The notes: generated by a model from the sequence alone, not told the origin. Counted from the first letter of the stretch, positions 1 to 8,800 are shown. The stretch is DNA of 64,000 bases from Collinsella sp. (GCA_019419545.1 DXZT01000050.1:50192-114191), one strand, 5' to 3'. Translations and numbers: made by a program.

Positions 1-280
1 GGCCCTTCACGGCAGCAAGCGCACGCTCCACCGAGGCGTCGGAATAGCCTCCGTCGCGGCGATCGGCGACAAAGCCCTCCACGATCTGACGGGTCACCTC
101 TTCAAAAGACACAATACCCGCCCGCTCCAGATAGGCGCAGTACGTCGTCAGGTCACGACGATAGGCCGCAATCGTGTTGCGCGCCAAGCCCCGCTCGACC
201 GCGAGGTAATCGAGATACTCCCCCGCCGCCACGGCGAGCGACGAGGGAGTAGCTTCGGTATGTTCCTTATTCGCCGGCAC
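1..280 (-). CDS. xerD: Tyrosine recombinase XerD-like, N-terminal part (cut by window edge)
   Basis: The first 93 codons of a gene that runs off the left edge. The encoded segment has the helical SAM-like core-binding fold of tyrosine recombinases: an EYLDYLAVERGLARNT stretch followed by AYRRDL and, later, a VERALAAVKG helix. The catalytic R-H-R-Y domain lies outside the window, so activity cannot be judged. The start is a GTG two bases after the pyrG stop, implying co-transcription with pyrG and translational coupling; no strong ribosome binding site is visible. XerD resolves chromosome dimers at dif together with XerC. Another tyrosine integrase is possible, but the housekeeping neighbour favours XerD. 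Confidence 0.72.
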   Translation of the reverse strand, partial: MPANKEHTEATPSSLAVAAGEYLDYLAVERGLARNTIAAYRRDLTTYCAYLERAGIVSFEEVTRQIVEGFVADRRDGGYSDASVERALAAVKG

Positions 281-282
281 CC

Positions 283-1944
283 TTAGTCCGTAGCGAGGTT
301 CATGGGCGTCACCTGCAGACGGTCGACACCCTCGTGCTGGCCGATCGAAGCGCGCACGAACTCGCGGAACAGCGGCTGCGGGTTGGTCGGGCGGCTCTTG
401 AACTCGGGATGAGCCTGGGTTGCCACATACCACGGATGCACGTCGCGCGGCAGCTCGACCATCTCAACCAGGCGCTCATCGGGCGACAGACCCGAGATAA
501 CCAAGCCGGCGTCCTCGAGCTGGTCACGGAAGGCGTTGTTGAACTCAAAGCGGTGACGGTGACGCTCGTAGACGAGCTCCTCGCCATATGCCTCGCGAGC
601 GAGGGTATCGGCGGCGAGCTTGCACGGATAGGCGCCCAGGCGCATGGTGCCGCCCTTCTCGGTCACGTCCTCCTGCGAGCTCATCAGATCGATGACGCTA
701 AACGGGCCGTCCGGATCGAACTCGGAGGAGCTGGCGCCGGCAAGGCCGACGACGTTGCGGGCGAACTCGCACACGGCCACCTGCATACCCAGGCAAATGC
801 CCAGATACGGAATCTTGTGCTCACGGGCAAACTCGGCCGCGAGGATCTTGCCCTCCAGGGCGCGCTTGCCAAAGCCGCCGGGGACCAGGATGCCCGAGGC
901 GTCGCCCAGAACCTCGGAGACATTCTGCTCGTCGAGGCTCTCGCCGTCGACCAGCTGGACGTCCACATGGCGATCGTAGAAGACGCCCGCATGGTGCAGG
1001 GCCTCGATAACCGACAGGTACGCATCGGGCAGCTGCGTGTACTTGCCCACGACGGCGATCTTCACCTTGTCGGCGTGATGGTTGGCGTGATTCTGTTTGC
1101 GCAGGAACTCATTCCACTCGCTCATGTCGCGCTCACGCGGGTCCAGACCCAGGCGCTCGCAAATGCGCAGGTCAAAGTCCTGCTCGGCAAGCAGCTGCGG
1201 AACATCGTAAATGCTCGCGCAGTCCTCGTTGGTAAAGACACAATCGGTGTCGACGTCGCAGAAGCTTGCGATCTTTCCGCGGATAGCGTCATCGATATGG
1301 TGGTCGGAGCGCAGCACGATGATATCGGGCTGGATGCCAAAGCTGCGGAGCTCCTTGACGGAATGCTGCGTGGGCTTGGTCTTGACCTCGTGGGCGGCGG
1401 CGATATAGGGAACGAGCGACACGTGGATGTAGCAGACGTTCTCGGGGCCGGCCTCCTTGCGGTACTGACGGATGGCCTCGACAAACGGTTGGGACTCGAT
1501 GTCGCCGATCGTGCCGCCCAGCTCGGTGATGACTACATCGGAGCCGGTCTGCTCCTCGATGCGGCGGAACTTGTCCTTAATGGCATTGGTGACGTGAGGA
1601 ATCACCTGCACGGTACCGCCCAAAAAGTCGCCGCGACGCTCGCGGGCGATCAAGCTCTTATAGATGGCGCCGGTCGTAAAGTTGGAATCGCGGGTCAGGT
1701 TCTCATCAATAAAGCGCTCGTAATGACCCAGGTCCAGGTCGGACTCGTAACCATCCTCGGTAACGAAGACCTCACCATGCTGGAAGGGGCTCATGGTACC
1801 GGGGTCGACGTTCAGATACGGATCGGCCTTCTGCATCGTTACTTTGTAGCCACGCGACTTGAGCAGACGGCCCAGCGAGGCCGCGGTGATACCCTTGCCC
1901 AGAGACGAAACCACGCCACCGGTTACGAACACATGCTTGGTCAT
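283..1944 (-). CDS. pyrG: CTP synthase
   Basis: A 553-residue protein of full family length. It converts UTP, ATP and glutamine to CTP in the cytoplasm. The N-terminal synthetase domain opens with FVTGGVVSSLGKGITAASLG, the usual nucleotide-binding loop, and has the LGGTIGDIE motif near residue 145. The C-terminal class I glutamine amidotransferase domain has the nucleophile elbow GICLGMQ near residue 387 and the catalytic His/Glu in the QAHPEF motif near residue 515. The ATG is preceded by AGGTAACTCAAT. It is transcribed toward the xerD-like gene with a 2 bp gap. Nothing about it is unusual. Confidence 0.98.
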   Translation of the reverse strand: MTKHVFVTGGVVSSLGKGITAASLGRLLKSRGYKVTMQKADPYLNVDPGTMSPFQHGEVFVTEDGYESDLDLGHYERFIDENLTRDSNFTTGAIYKSLIARERRGDFLGGTVQVIPHVTNAIKDKFRRIEEQTGSDVVITELGGTIGDIESQPFVEAIRQYRKEAGPENVCYIHVSLVPYIAAAHEVKTKPTQHSVKELRSFGIQPDIIVLRSDHHIDDAIRGKIASFCDVDTDCVFTNEDCASIYDVPQLLAEQDFDLRICERLGLDPRERDMSEWNEFLRKQNHANHHADKVKIAVVGKYTQLPDAYLSVIEALHHAGVFYDRHVDVQLVDGESLDEQNVSEVLGDASGILVPGGFGKRALEGKILAAEFAREHKIPYLGICLGMQVAVCEFARNVVGLAGASSSEFDPDGPFSVIDLMSSQEDVTEKGGTMRLGAYPCKLAADTLAREAYGEELVYERHRHRFEFNNAFRDQLEDAGLVISGLSPDERLVEMVELPRDVHPWYVATQAHPEFKSRPTNPQPLFREFVRASIGQHEGVDRLQVTPMNLATD

Positions 1945-2067
1945 ATTGAGTTACCTGCGCTTCCCGTAGAAGTTGTTTATCCACATCTTACGGGTCTTCA
2001 TTGTAATACTCGCGCCGCGGACCGTTCGCAATTTTTCTCGCGTGCGGTTGCATTTCTCAATCTTGAA

Positions 2068-2100
2068 ACAAAACGCCGCCCGGTTTCCCAGGCGGCGTCG
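2068..2100 (-). terminator. Rho-independent terminator after the winged-helix gene
   Basis: On the minus strand an 8 bp GC stem (ACGCCGCC / GGCGGCGT) is followed by TTTTG. It lies just past the stop at 2123 and before pyrG, so it separates the two transcripts. Confidence 0.75.
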
Positions 2101-2122
2101 CTATGGCAAGGGTTACATGCTG

Positions 2123-2461
2123 CTATCGATCAGCAACCTCGTCCTCAAGCATTTCTTGAACGAGCATGCCGGTGCGGACGCCCTCAAGATACCACTCGCC
2201 ACGTTCGGTGAGGCAAATGCCATTTGCAAGCTGACCGCCGTCGTCGCTATAACGCGAGACGACATCAATCATGCCTTCGGAATCCAAGCGATCGATTGCG
2301 GCGCGGGCACGATACGGCGAAACCCCCACGCGCTCGGCAAGCGTTTTGCGCGAGAAACCATACGGCCCGCCATTGTCTTCGGTTTGCTGGTCGATCTCCA
2401 TCAACACCAGCACCTCGACACGCTTCATATCGTTGACACTCGCACGACCCTTGCCCGCCAT
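2123..2461 (-). CDS. Winged-helix DNA-binding protein, MarR/DprA-like fold
   Basis: A 112-residue protein. Its central part (FSRKTLAERVGVSPYRARAAIDRL) is a helix-turn-helix followed by a wing and an effector-side helix ending in an acidic tail. I do not recognise a named family; a small MarR-like or phage-repressor-like regulator is most likely. The chosen ATG is preceded by GAGGAGG at ideal spacing; an upstream in-frame start at 2515 has no such site. It is flanked by terminators on both sides, so it is probably monocistronic. Its targets are unknown; pyrG directly downstream is one candidate but the terminator at 2068 argues for independent expression. Confidence 0.7.
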   Translation of the reverse strand: MAGKGRASVNDMKRVEVLVLMEIDQQTEDNGGPYGFSRKTLAERVGVSPYRARAAIDRLDSEGMIDVVSRYSDDGGQLANGICLTERGEWYLEGVRTGMLVQEMLEDEVADR

Positions 2462-2655
2462 AGCAGCCTCCTCAAACCGAGCACGAGCATCTAACGCGCC
2501 GTGCGCGACCGACACACCTCACGATGGCAGGTAATATCCATCATGCGGCATCCCGCTAAGGATGAAACAGTTACGGTTATTGTATACCGCTCAAATTGTT
2601 TCTAGGCAGGTAAACGGCTATTTTTCGCCGAAATAGGCGCTTTATTGATCAAAAA

Positions 2656-2683
2656 GCCGTACCGGGCGCTAACCCGATACGGC
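2656..2683 (-). terminator. Terminator of the DUF1846 gene
   Basis: An 11 bp stem (GCCGTAtCGGG / CCCGgTACGGC) is followed on the minus strand by TTTTT. It sits 35 bp past the stop codon of the DUF1846 gene. Confidence 0.85.
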
Positions 2684-2717
2684 CAAAATGCAATGCAATT
2701 ACCGCGGTGCTTCAAAC

Positions 2718-4199
2718 TTAGCGATGGAAGAAACCGCGGCGCTCAAACTTGGGCTCGCAGCACACGTTGATACCCAGTTTGCGCAGTACCGTCTCGTCCG
2801 TCGGCGAGATGATCACGCTAAAGAAGGCATCGCAACCGCGCAACTGCTCCAGGCCCGAAAGGACGCGAGCGGCCGTCTCACTCGTGGCCGAGGTGATCGA
2901 CAGCGCCATAAGCGTCTCGTCGGTGTGGAGGCGCGGGTTTTTGCTGCCCAGGAAATGCGTCTTGAGCTTGCTGATGGGCTCGATCGCCTCATCGCTAATG
3001 ACCTCGAGCTCAAGGTCGACGCCCGAAACATGCTTGAGGGCGTTCATAATGAGCGAGCTCGCAGCGCCCAGGCGCGTGGAGGTCTTACCGGTCACCACGG
3101 AGCCATCGGGCATGACCATGGCACCCACGGGACCACCCGTCAGCTGCTCCCTGGTGAGGGCCGCCGAGCGCGCCGGTGAGTAGTTCTTATCGATGCCGGC
3201 TTTCTTCATAATAATCTTGAGACGGTCGACTTGCTCATCGCCCACGCCGGTACGGCGCACATTTTCGACCGCGGTAAAGTAGCGGCGGACGATCTCCATC
3301 TTGGAAGCGTCGCGGCAGGCATCGTCATCGGTGATGGCAAAGCCGACCATATTGACGCCCATGTCCGTAGGGCTCTGGTAGGGGCTCTTGCCCAGGATCT
3401 TTTCCATCAGGGCACGGACTACCGGGAAGGCCTCGACGTCGCGGTTGTAGTTGACCGTGGTCTTGTTGTAGGCCTCAAGGTGGAACGAATCGATGATATT
3501 GGCGTCGTCGAGGTCAGCCGTGGCGGCCTCGTAGGCAATATTGACCGGATGCGTCAGAGGAAGATTCCAGACCGGGAAGGTCTCAAACTTGGCATAGCCG
3601 GCGGCGGTACCGTGCTTATGCTCGTGATACAGCTGCGAGAGGCAAGTGGCGAGCTTGCCCGAGCCAGGGCCGGGCGCCGTCACGACAACGAGTGGACGCG
3701 TGGTCTCGACAAACTCGTTCTTGCCGTAGCCATCGTCGGACACGATCAGATCGACATCGTGCGGATACCCCTCGATGGGATAGTGCAGCTTGGCGGGAAT
3801 ACCGAGCGCGTTCAGGCGGTTGCGGAACACATCGGCAGCAGGCTGGCCGGCGTACTGGGTGATGACCACAGCCGCGACGGCAAAGCCGTTGCCGCGGAAC
3901 AGGTCAACCAGGCGCAGCACATCCTCGTCATAGGTAATGCCAAGGTCACCACGAGCCTTGTTTTTCTCGATGTGGTTCGCGTTGATCGCGATGATAACCT
4001 CGACATCGTCGGCGATGCTCTTGAGCATGCGGAACTTGCTGTCCGGTTCAAAACCCGGTAGCACGCGGCTCGCATGATAGTCATCGAACAGCTTACCGCC
4101 AAACTCCAAATAGAGCTTGCCACCAAACTGCGAGATGCGCTCCTTAATGTGAGCAGCCTGCAGCTCGATATACTTCGCGTTGTCGAAACCCTGGCGCAT
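2718..4199 (-). CDS. DUF1846 domain-containing protein
   Basis: A 493-residue protein matching DUF1846 proteins over its whole length. These are conserved cytosolic proteins of Firmicutes and Actinobacteria with no established reaction. Recognisable family stretches are LYLEFGGKLFDD near the N-terminus, VTAPGPGSGKLATCLSQLYHE near residue 180 (a phosphate-loop-like glycine run), and the C-terminal VISPTDETVLRKLGINVCCEP. The ATG at 4199 is preceded by GGGAG; an upstream in-frame ATG at 4223 overlaps that site and is less likely. It is monocistronic, with its own terminator at 2656. I assign no function. Confidence 0.88.
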   Translation of the reverse strand: MRQGFDNAKYIELQAAHIKERISQFGGKLYLEFGGKLFDDYHASRVLPGFEPDSKFRMLKSIADDVEVIIAINANHIEKNKARGDLGITYDEDVLRLVDLFRGNGFAVAAVVITQYAGQPAADVFRNRLNALGIPAKLHYPIEGYPHDVDLIVSDDGYGKNEFVETTRPLVVVTAPGPGSGKLATCLSQLYHEHKHGTAAGYAKFETFPVWNLPLTHPVNIAYEAATADLDDANIIDSFHLEAYNKTTVNYNRDVEAFPVVRALMEKILGKSPYQSPTDMGVNMVGFAITDDDACRDASKMEIVRRYFTAVENVRRTGVGDEQVDRLKIIMKKAGIDKNYSPARSAALTREQLTGGPVGAMVMPDGSVVTGKTSTRLGAASSLIMNALKHVSGVDLELEVISDEAIEPISKLKTHFLGSKNPRLHTDETLMALSITSATSETAARVLSGLEQLRGCDAFFSVIISPTDETVLRKLGINVCCEPKFERRGFFHR

Positions 4200-4386
4200 G
4201 TATGGCTCCCGTCCCGTTTCCATTTAATGTTCTAGGCGATTATAACGGAGCCCGCCCCTCGCAATGCCCTAACCGCCAACAGGCACCAACCAAACACGCC
4301 ACCACGCAACCGCAAGGAACCCGGGCGGTCTATTTGGGACGGCACCACCTTGCACCAACAATAGAAACGTCGCAGGAAGAGGCAAA

Positions 4387-4532
4387 GTCAGCGAAAGCCC
4401 GCCAGAGCGAGCAAGGTGACGTGAAAGAGGAGGGCATAGGCCTTTTGGCCATGCCCGACGATTGAACGTCAGATTGCCGCTCTGGCGGGCTTGCAGCGTC
4501 GAGTGGTTCCGGCGTTTGGTAAAACGCCGGAA
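4387..4532 (-). repeat. Structured intergenic repeat family 1, copy A
   Basis: One of three related elements of about 147 bp (others at 35543 and 56465). The conserved parts are GTCAGCGAAA, CGAGCAAGGTGACGTGAAAGAG (22 bases), CGACGATTGAACGTCAGATTGCCG (24 bases) and TTGCAGCGTCGAG, read on the plus strand here. Between them are three arms whose sequence differs between copies but always pairs: AGCCCGCCAGAG / CTCTGGCGGGCT, GGGCAtaggcc / ggccaTGCCC, and GTTCCGGCGTTT / AAACGCCGGAAC. The strand given is that of the upstream gene, yfcC, whose stop lies 142 bp away. Confidence 0.85.
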
Positions 4533-4588
4533 CACAAGAGCGCCTCCCCCCGCGCACGGAACGGGAGGAGGCTAAAGGTAGGAGTCTA

Positions 4589-4609
4589 CCGGTGGGGTTA
4601 CCCCACCGG
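4589..4609 (-). terminator. GC hairpin downstream of yfcC
   Basis: A perfect inverted repeat, CCGGTGGGG / CCCCACCGG with a 3-base loop, 66 bp past the yfcC stop. It has no T-run, so it may stabilise the 3' end rather than terminate. Confidence 0.5.
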
Positions 4610-4674
4610 ACAGACGATGACCAGGTGATCCTTTACAGGATCGTCATGGTTTCCGTGGGGTACCCAAGGGGTAC

Positions 4675-6153
4675 TTAGAGCATCACGCAAGCGACGGTCA
4701 GGATGATGGCGCAGACGACGGAGAGAGCGACGATGAGCTTAAGAGCAAACTTGAGCCAGGTCGTCCACTCGATCTTGGCCAGGGCAAGACCGCCCATGAT
4801 GGCGCCAGAGGTCGGGGTGAACAGGTTCACGACGCCGATGGCGGCGGAGAAGATCATAACCATGACCTCGGGCGAGAAGCCGAGCTTAACAGCCAGCGGT
4901 CCCATGATGGGCATGGAGACAGTAGCCATACCGGAGGTCGAGGGGATCAGGAAGGACAGGCCAAAGTAGACCAGGAAGCTCATGGGAGCGAAAATCACGC
5001 CGGACAGGCCAGCCAAAGCATTGGCGGCAGCGTCGAGGACGTAGACGTCGAGGCCGGTGCTAGCCATGAGGACGGAGATACCACGGGCGAGGGCGATGAC
5101 GAGAACAACGGACATCATGTCGGCAGCGCCGGTGATGAAGGTGTTGACGATCTGCTTCTCGGACAGGCCACCGATGATACCGATCAGGACGGCCATGAGG
5201 AAGAACCAGGTGGAAGCCTCGTCGAAGTACCACTGACCAATGGGCAGGCCGGTGATCAGGGCAGACCAGCCCTGGACGACGGCGTTACCGTCGGCGTCGT
5301 AGACAGCGCCAGCGTCAAAGAAGTTGGCGACGCCCTCGTTGAGGTCGGCCAGCGGGATGAAGCCGACGATCATGACGACGAAGGTGAAGGCAAAGGCGAT
5401 CAGAACACCCTTCTGACGACCGGTGAGCTTGACCTCCTTGTTAACCTCGGAAGCAGCCTTGCCGTGAGCCTCTTCGGCGTCCTTGAGCTCCTGCATCGAA
5501 AGGATGGTGGAACCCTTGTCAGCCTTGACCTTCTTGGCATAGCTCATGACGAAGAAGATGGACATGGCGGGGGTAACAATCCACAGGACGGCACCGAGGC
5601 CGATGATGATGGACTGGTTGACCTCAATGCCAACACCGGTCAGAGCGTCGACGGCAGCGCCGACGGCGAACGGGTTAACCGTGGAGCCGAGGCAGCCGCA
5701 GCCAGCGCCGAGCAGGACAGTAGCGGCGCCGACCATGGGGTCGAAGCCAGCAGCCATCATGGTAGCGGCGAGCAGGGCGTAGAAGGGAACGGTCTCCTCG
5801 CACATACCATAGGTGGTACCACCGAGGGAGAAGATGAGCATCAGCACGGGAATGAGCATGATCTCATTGCCCTTAAGCTTCTGCACCAGAACGGCAATGC
5901 CGTTGTCCAGGGCGCCGGTCTCGGTCATCATGCCGAGGAAGCCGCCGAGGATCATAACGAAGAGGCAGACGGGCAGAGCGTCAGCGAAGCCCTTGACCGG
6001 GGCGGTGCAGAAATCGCTCAGGCGGGCAGCGGTAACCGCGCCACCGGACGTACCGGAGACGATAACGGTAACAACCGCGACAATTGCCAGCAGAGCAAGA
6101 AGAATGGTGAACGATGAAGGCATACCGCGCTTTTTCTTAGCGGTCTCAGTCAT
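4675..6153 (-). CDS. YfcC-family basic amino acid antiporter-like permease
   Basis: A 492-residue integral membrane protein with about a dozen hydrophobic segments, beginning with a short Lys/Arg-rich cytoplasmic tail. The family glycine/serine motifs are present (LGGTTYGMCEETVPFY near residue 120, GAGCGCLGSTVNPFA near 155, FLIPSTSGMATVSMPIMGPLA near 405). YfcC proteins belong to the DcuC/arsenite-permease-like superfamily and are often encoded with arginine deiminase genes, where arginine/ornithine exchange is the proposed role. It is the third gene of arcA-arcB-yfcC, so an arginine-ornithine antiporter is the best inference; the substrate itself is not readable from sequence. The ATG at 6153 has a GGGGGG site 9 bp upstream. 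Confidence 0.85.
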   Translation of the reverse strand: MTETAKKKRGMPSSFTILLALLAIVAVVTVIVSGTSGGAVTAARLSDFCTAPVKGFADALPVCLFVMILGGFLGMMTETGALDNGIAVLVQKLKGNEIMLIPVLMLIFSLGGTTYGMCEETVPFYALLAATMMAAGFDPMVGAATVLLGAGCGCLGSTVNPFAVGAAVDALTGVGIEVNQSIIIGLGAVLWIVTPAMSIFFVMSYAKKVKADKGSTILSMQELKDAEEAHGKAASEVNKEVKLTGRQKGVLIAFAFTFVVMIVGFIPLADLNEGVANFFDAGAVYDADGNAVVQGWSALITGLPIGQWYFDEASTWFFLMAVLIGIIGGLSEKQIVNTFITGAADMMSVVLVIALARGISVLMASTGLDVYVLDAAANALAGLSGVIFAPMSFLVYFGLSFLIPSTSGMATVSMPIMGPLAVKLGFSPEVMVMIFSAAIGVVNLFTPTSGAIMGGLALAKIEWTTWLKFALKLIVALSVVCAIILTVACVML

Positions 6154-6253
6154 AGTTCTCATCCCCCCTTCATAAATCATTTACTGATCTCGCCCAAAGC
6201 GGCTCTTCCGTGCCGTGCATGTCGCTCGGTGCGAGATTTTTACCAGACAAAAG

Positions 6254-6283
6254 CGCTCGGGGTGCGCAGCAATGCACCCCGAG
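6254..6283 (-). terminator. Intercistronic hairpin between arcB and yfcC
   Basis: An 11 bp stem, GCTCGGGGTGC / GCACCCCGAGC, with GCTTTTGT following on the minus strand. It lies 20 bp past the arcB stop and 100 bp before the yfcC start. It probably attenuates transcription and lowers transporter expression relative to the enzymes. Confidence 0.65.
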
Positions 6284-6300
6284 CGAGATGCTAGATGCTC

Positions 6301-7296
6301 TTACTTGAGCGTAGCGTACATGACAGCCTTGATGGTGTGCATGCGGTTCTCGGCCTCGTCGAAGACCTTGGAAGCGGGGCTCTCGAAGACCTCGTCGGTG
6401 ACCTCCTGCTCGGTGATGCCGAACTGCTCGCACTTCTCGGCGCCAATCGTGGTGTTGGTGTCGTGGAAGCTGGGCAGGCAGTGCAGGAAGATGGCACCCG
6501 GGTTGGCCATAGCCATGACCTCAGAGGTAACGCGATACGGGGTGAGCTGAGCGATGCGCTCGGCCCAGACCTCGTCAGGCTCGCCCATGGAGACCCACAC
6601 GTCGGTGTAGAGAACGTCGGCACCGGTGACGCCGTCCTTGACGTCGGTGGTCAGCTTGATGGTGCAGCCGTTAGCCTCAGCGATGGGCTTGCAGGCCTCG
6701 ATGACGTCGTCAGCGGGCATGCACTCCTCGGGGCCGCAGGCCACGAAGTTCATGCCGAGCTTGGAGCAGACGACCATGAGGGAGCGAGCAACGTTGTTCT
6801 TGCAGTCGCCCATGAAGACGAGGGTCTTGCCCTTGATGTCGTAGTTGAAGTTCTCCTGGACGGTCAGGATGTCGGCGAGCATCTGGGTGGGATGCCACTC
6901 AGTGGTCAGGCCGTTCCACACGGGCACGCCGGACTTAGCAGCGAGCTCCTCGACGTCGTCCTGGGCAAAGCCACGGAACTCGATGCCATCATACATGCGG
7001 CCGAGAACGCGGGCGGTATCCTCGATGGACTCCTTCTTGCCCATCTGCGACGAACCCGGATCGAGGTAGGTGACGCCCATGCCCAGATCCATGCCGCCGA
7101 CCTCGAAGGCGCAGCGGGTACGAGTGGAGGTCTTCTGGAAGAGCAGAACGATGTTCTTGCCCTCGAGATAGCGGTGCGGAACGCCAGCGCGCTTCATATC
7201 CTTGAAGTTCTTGGAGAGCTTGAGCAGGTACTCGATCTCCTCGGTGGTGAGGTCGAGGAGCTTGAGGAAGCTACGGCCGGAGAGGTTAACACCCAT
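6301..7296 (-). CDS. arcB: Ornithine carbamoyltransferase, catabolic
   Basis: A 331-residue enzyme of family length. In the deiminase pathway it phosphorolyses citrulline to ornithine and carbamoyl phosphate. Carbamoyl-phosphate binding motif STRTRCAFE is at residues about 56-64, the HPTQ motif near 134, the ornithine loop near 235 (DVWVSMGE) and HCLPSFHD near 272. It lies between arcA and yfcC on one strand, which points to the catabolic rather than the biosynthetic enzyme. No carbamate kinase gene is present in the window. AAAGGAATCGAACC precedes the ATG. One detail: the motif is HCLPSFHD where HCLPAFHD is more usual; this is conservative. Confidence 0.96.
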   Translation of the reverse strand: MGVNLSGRSFLKLLDLTTEEIEYLLKLSKNFKDMKRAGVPHRYLEGKNIVLLFQKTSTRTRCAFEVGGMDLGMGVTYLDPGSSQMGKKESIEDTARVLGRMYDGIEFRGFAQDDVEELAAKSGVPVWNGLTTEWHPTQMLADILTVQENFNYDIKGKTLVFMGDCKNNVARSLMVVCSKLGMNFVACGPEECMPADDVIEACKPIAEANGCTIKLTTDVKDGVTGADVLYTDVWVSMGEPDEVWAERIAQLTPYRVTSEVMAMANPGAIFLHCLPSFHDTNTTIGAEKCEQFGITEQEVTDEVFESPASKVFDEAENRMHTIKAVMYATLK

Positions 7297-7341
7297 GGTT
7301 CGATTCCTTTCGAAGAAATGAATTACGTAAGTATTAGTGTT

Positions 7342-7389
7342 GCCCGTTTAACGGGCGAAGCCGGTGCGGTTGTAGGGGGACCGCACCGG
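7342..7389 (-). promoter_or_regulatory. Paired hairpins between arcA copy 1 and arcB
   Basis: Two adjacent inverted repeats, GCCCGT-tta-ACGGGC (7342-7356) and CCGGTGCGG / CCGCACCGG (7361-7389), occupy the 105 bp gap. Neither has a T-run, so RNA processing or stability control is more likely than termination. Confidence 0.5.
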
Positions 7390-7401
7390 AAACGGAAAGA
7401 C

Positions 7402-8643
7402 TTAGAGGTCCTCGCGCCAGAAGGGCATGCTCATGCAGCGCGGGCCGCCGCGGCCGCGGGAGAGCTCGGCGGAGGGCACGACGAGAAGGTCCAGGCCCTC
7501 CTTGTACAGCACGTCGTTGGTGACGGTGTTGCGGGCGTAGACGCAGATCTTGCCGGGCTCGACGCACAGGGTGTTGGAGCCGTCGTTCCACTGCTCGCGG
7601 GAGGCCGCGATCGGGTCGCCGCCGCCGCAGGGGATCAGCTTGACCTGGTCGACGCCGGTGGCGTCCTCCAGGACGTGCTCGAGGGTGTCCTCGATCAGGC
7701 GGATGTTCACGTCGCCCGGGTTCTTGCCGGCGGTCAGCTCGTAGACGCGCAGGGTGCCCATGATGGCGGGGTGGATCGTGAACTTATCGACGTCGATCTG
7801 GGTGAAGACCGTGTCGAGGTGCATGAAGGCGCGCGAGACGGGGATGTCGAAGGCCAGGATGCGCTCGACCTTGGAGTCGGAGTTCCAGAAGATGTTCTGG
7901 GCCATGACGTCGATGGCGGCCGCCTGGGTGCGCTGGGAGATGCCGACGGCGAGGGTCTTCTCGTTGATGTTCAGCACGTCGCCGCCCTCGGTGTGGAACT
8001 GGCAGTCGCGGCGGAAGTACAGGGAGACGTCCTTGTAGTCGGGGTGGTACTTGAAGACGTACTTGCCGTACAGGGTCTCGCGGTTGCGGGTGACCGAGTA
8101 CATGCGGTTGAGGTTGACGCCCTCGCCGACGACCGCGAACGGGTCGCGGGTGAAGTAGAGGTTGGGCATCGGGTCGATGATCAGGTCGGACTCGGACTCG
8201 GAGTTGACCAGGGAGTCGAGGGTCGTGGACGCCGTGAGGGGCATGTCGATCTCGGCCTTGGTCATGCCGGCCATGGTCTTCTTGACGAACTCGAGGTTGT
8301 CCTCGATGGAGTCCAGCTTCTCGCGGACGATCTGCGGCATGTGCTGGCCGCGGATGCCTGCCTCGGCGATGTACTGGTCGGTGAACTCGGCGCGGGCGCC
8401 GGGGACCTGGTCGAACACCTCGGCGACGAGGTTCTCGAGGTAGAGGACCTCCACGCCCTGGTCCCTCAGGATCTGGGCGAAGGTGTCGTGCTCCTGCTGC
8501 GCGACCTCCAGGAACGGGACGTCGTCGAACAGGAGTCGCTCGAGCTCGTCGGGCGGCAGGTTGAGGAGCTCGTCGCCGGGACGGTGCAGGCAGACCTTCC
8601 TGAGCTTGCCGATCTCGGAAGGCACGTGCAGACCTTTCGTCAT
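7402..8643 (-). CDS. arcA: Arginine deiminase, copy 1
   Basis: A 413-residue arginine deiminase that hydrolyses arginine to citrulline and ammonia. It carries the family residues: FTRDPFAVVG near residue 163, FHTEGGDVL near 215 and the catalytic cysteine in GGPRCMSMPF near the C-terminus. It is first in arcA-arcB-yfcC, with AGGAGG just upstream of the ATG. Its coding sequence appears identical to the copy at 10492-11733: the protein matches completely and the translations of other reading frames match as well. The regions on either side differ. Codon third positions are almost all G or C, more so than in neighbours, which fits very high expression or past transfer. Confidence 0.98.
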   Translation of the reverse strand: MTKGLHVPSEIGKLRKVCLHRPGDELLNLPPDELERLLFDDVPFLEVAQQEHDTFAQILRDQGVEVLYLENLVAEVFDQVPGARAEFTDQYIAEAGIRGQHMPQIVREKLDSIEDNLEFVKKTMAGMTKAEIDMPLTASTTLDSLVNSESESDLIIDPMPNLYFTRDPFAVVGEGVNLNRMYSVTRNRETLYGKYVFKYHPDYKDVSLYFRRDCQFHTEGGDVLNINEKTLAVGISQRTQAAAIDVMAQNIFWNSDSKVERILAFDIPVSRAFMHLDTVFTQIDVDKFTIHPAIMGTLRVYELTAGKNPGDVNIRLIEDTLEHVLEDATGVDQVKLIPCGGGDPIAASREQWNDGSNTLCVEPGKICVYARNTVTNDVLYKEGLDLLVVPSAELSRGRGGPRCMSMPFWREDL

Positions 8644-8800
8644 GGCCTCCTACCTTTCTTTCGGGCCCTTGTCAGGGCCGATTCGTTAGCGCCCCTCCGT
8701 GTGAGGCGTTATTGCTGACGACATATTTATATCCAAAATCAGCCCATACTTCCACCTTGCCCCCGAACGGTTTTTTATAGGGGGTGAACGGCATACACAT
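8644..8800 (-). promoter_or_regulatory. arcA copy 1 promoter with two direct repeats 21 bp apart
   Basis: On the minus strand two CCGTTC motifs (8786-8791 and 8765-8770) are spaced exactly 21 bp, two helical turns. They are followed by GGTGGAAG and then GGATATAAA, a probable -10, and an untranslated leader ending in AAAGGTAGGAGG. The repeats and the GGATATAA block recur upstream of arcA copy 2 although the rest has diverged. The regulator is unknown. Confidence 0.7.

Larger units (their letters stand above)
4200..4674. other. Intergenic region with structured repeat and hairpins
   Basis: No gene is visible. It holds copy A of the structured repeat family (4387-4532), a perfect 9 bp hairpin at 4589-4609, and further potential pairing at 4610-4670 (a TACCCCAC / GTGGGGTA outer stem around an inner ATGACGATCC-type stem). 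The latter would form in the 3' region of the yfcC transcript. Confidence 0.6.

Noticed and set aside
334..2211. Long open frame on the plus strand opposite pyrG
   Set aside because: It is a mirror of a high-GC coding gene; the minus-strand CTP synthase explains the region fully, and no ribosome binding site or family match is seen.
6295..8718. Long plus-strand open frame opposite arcA and arcB
   Set aside because: The product is a low-complexity Val/Asp/Gly-rich string, typical of the antisense of GC-rich genes; the real genes lie on the minus strand.
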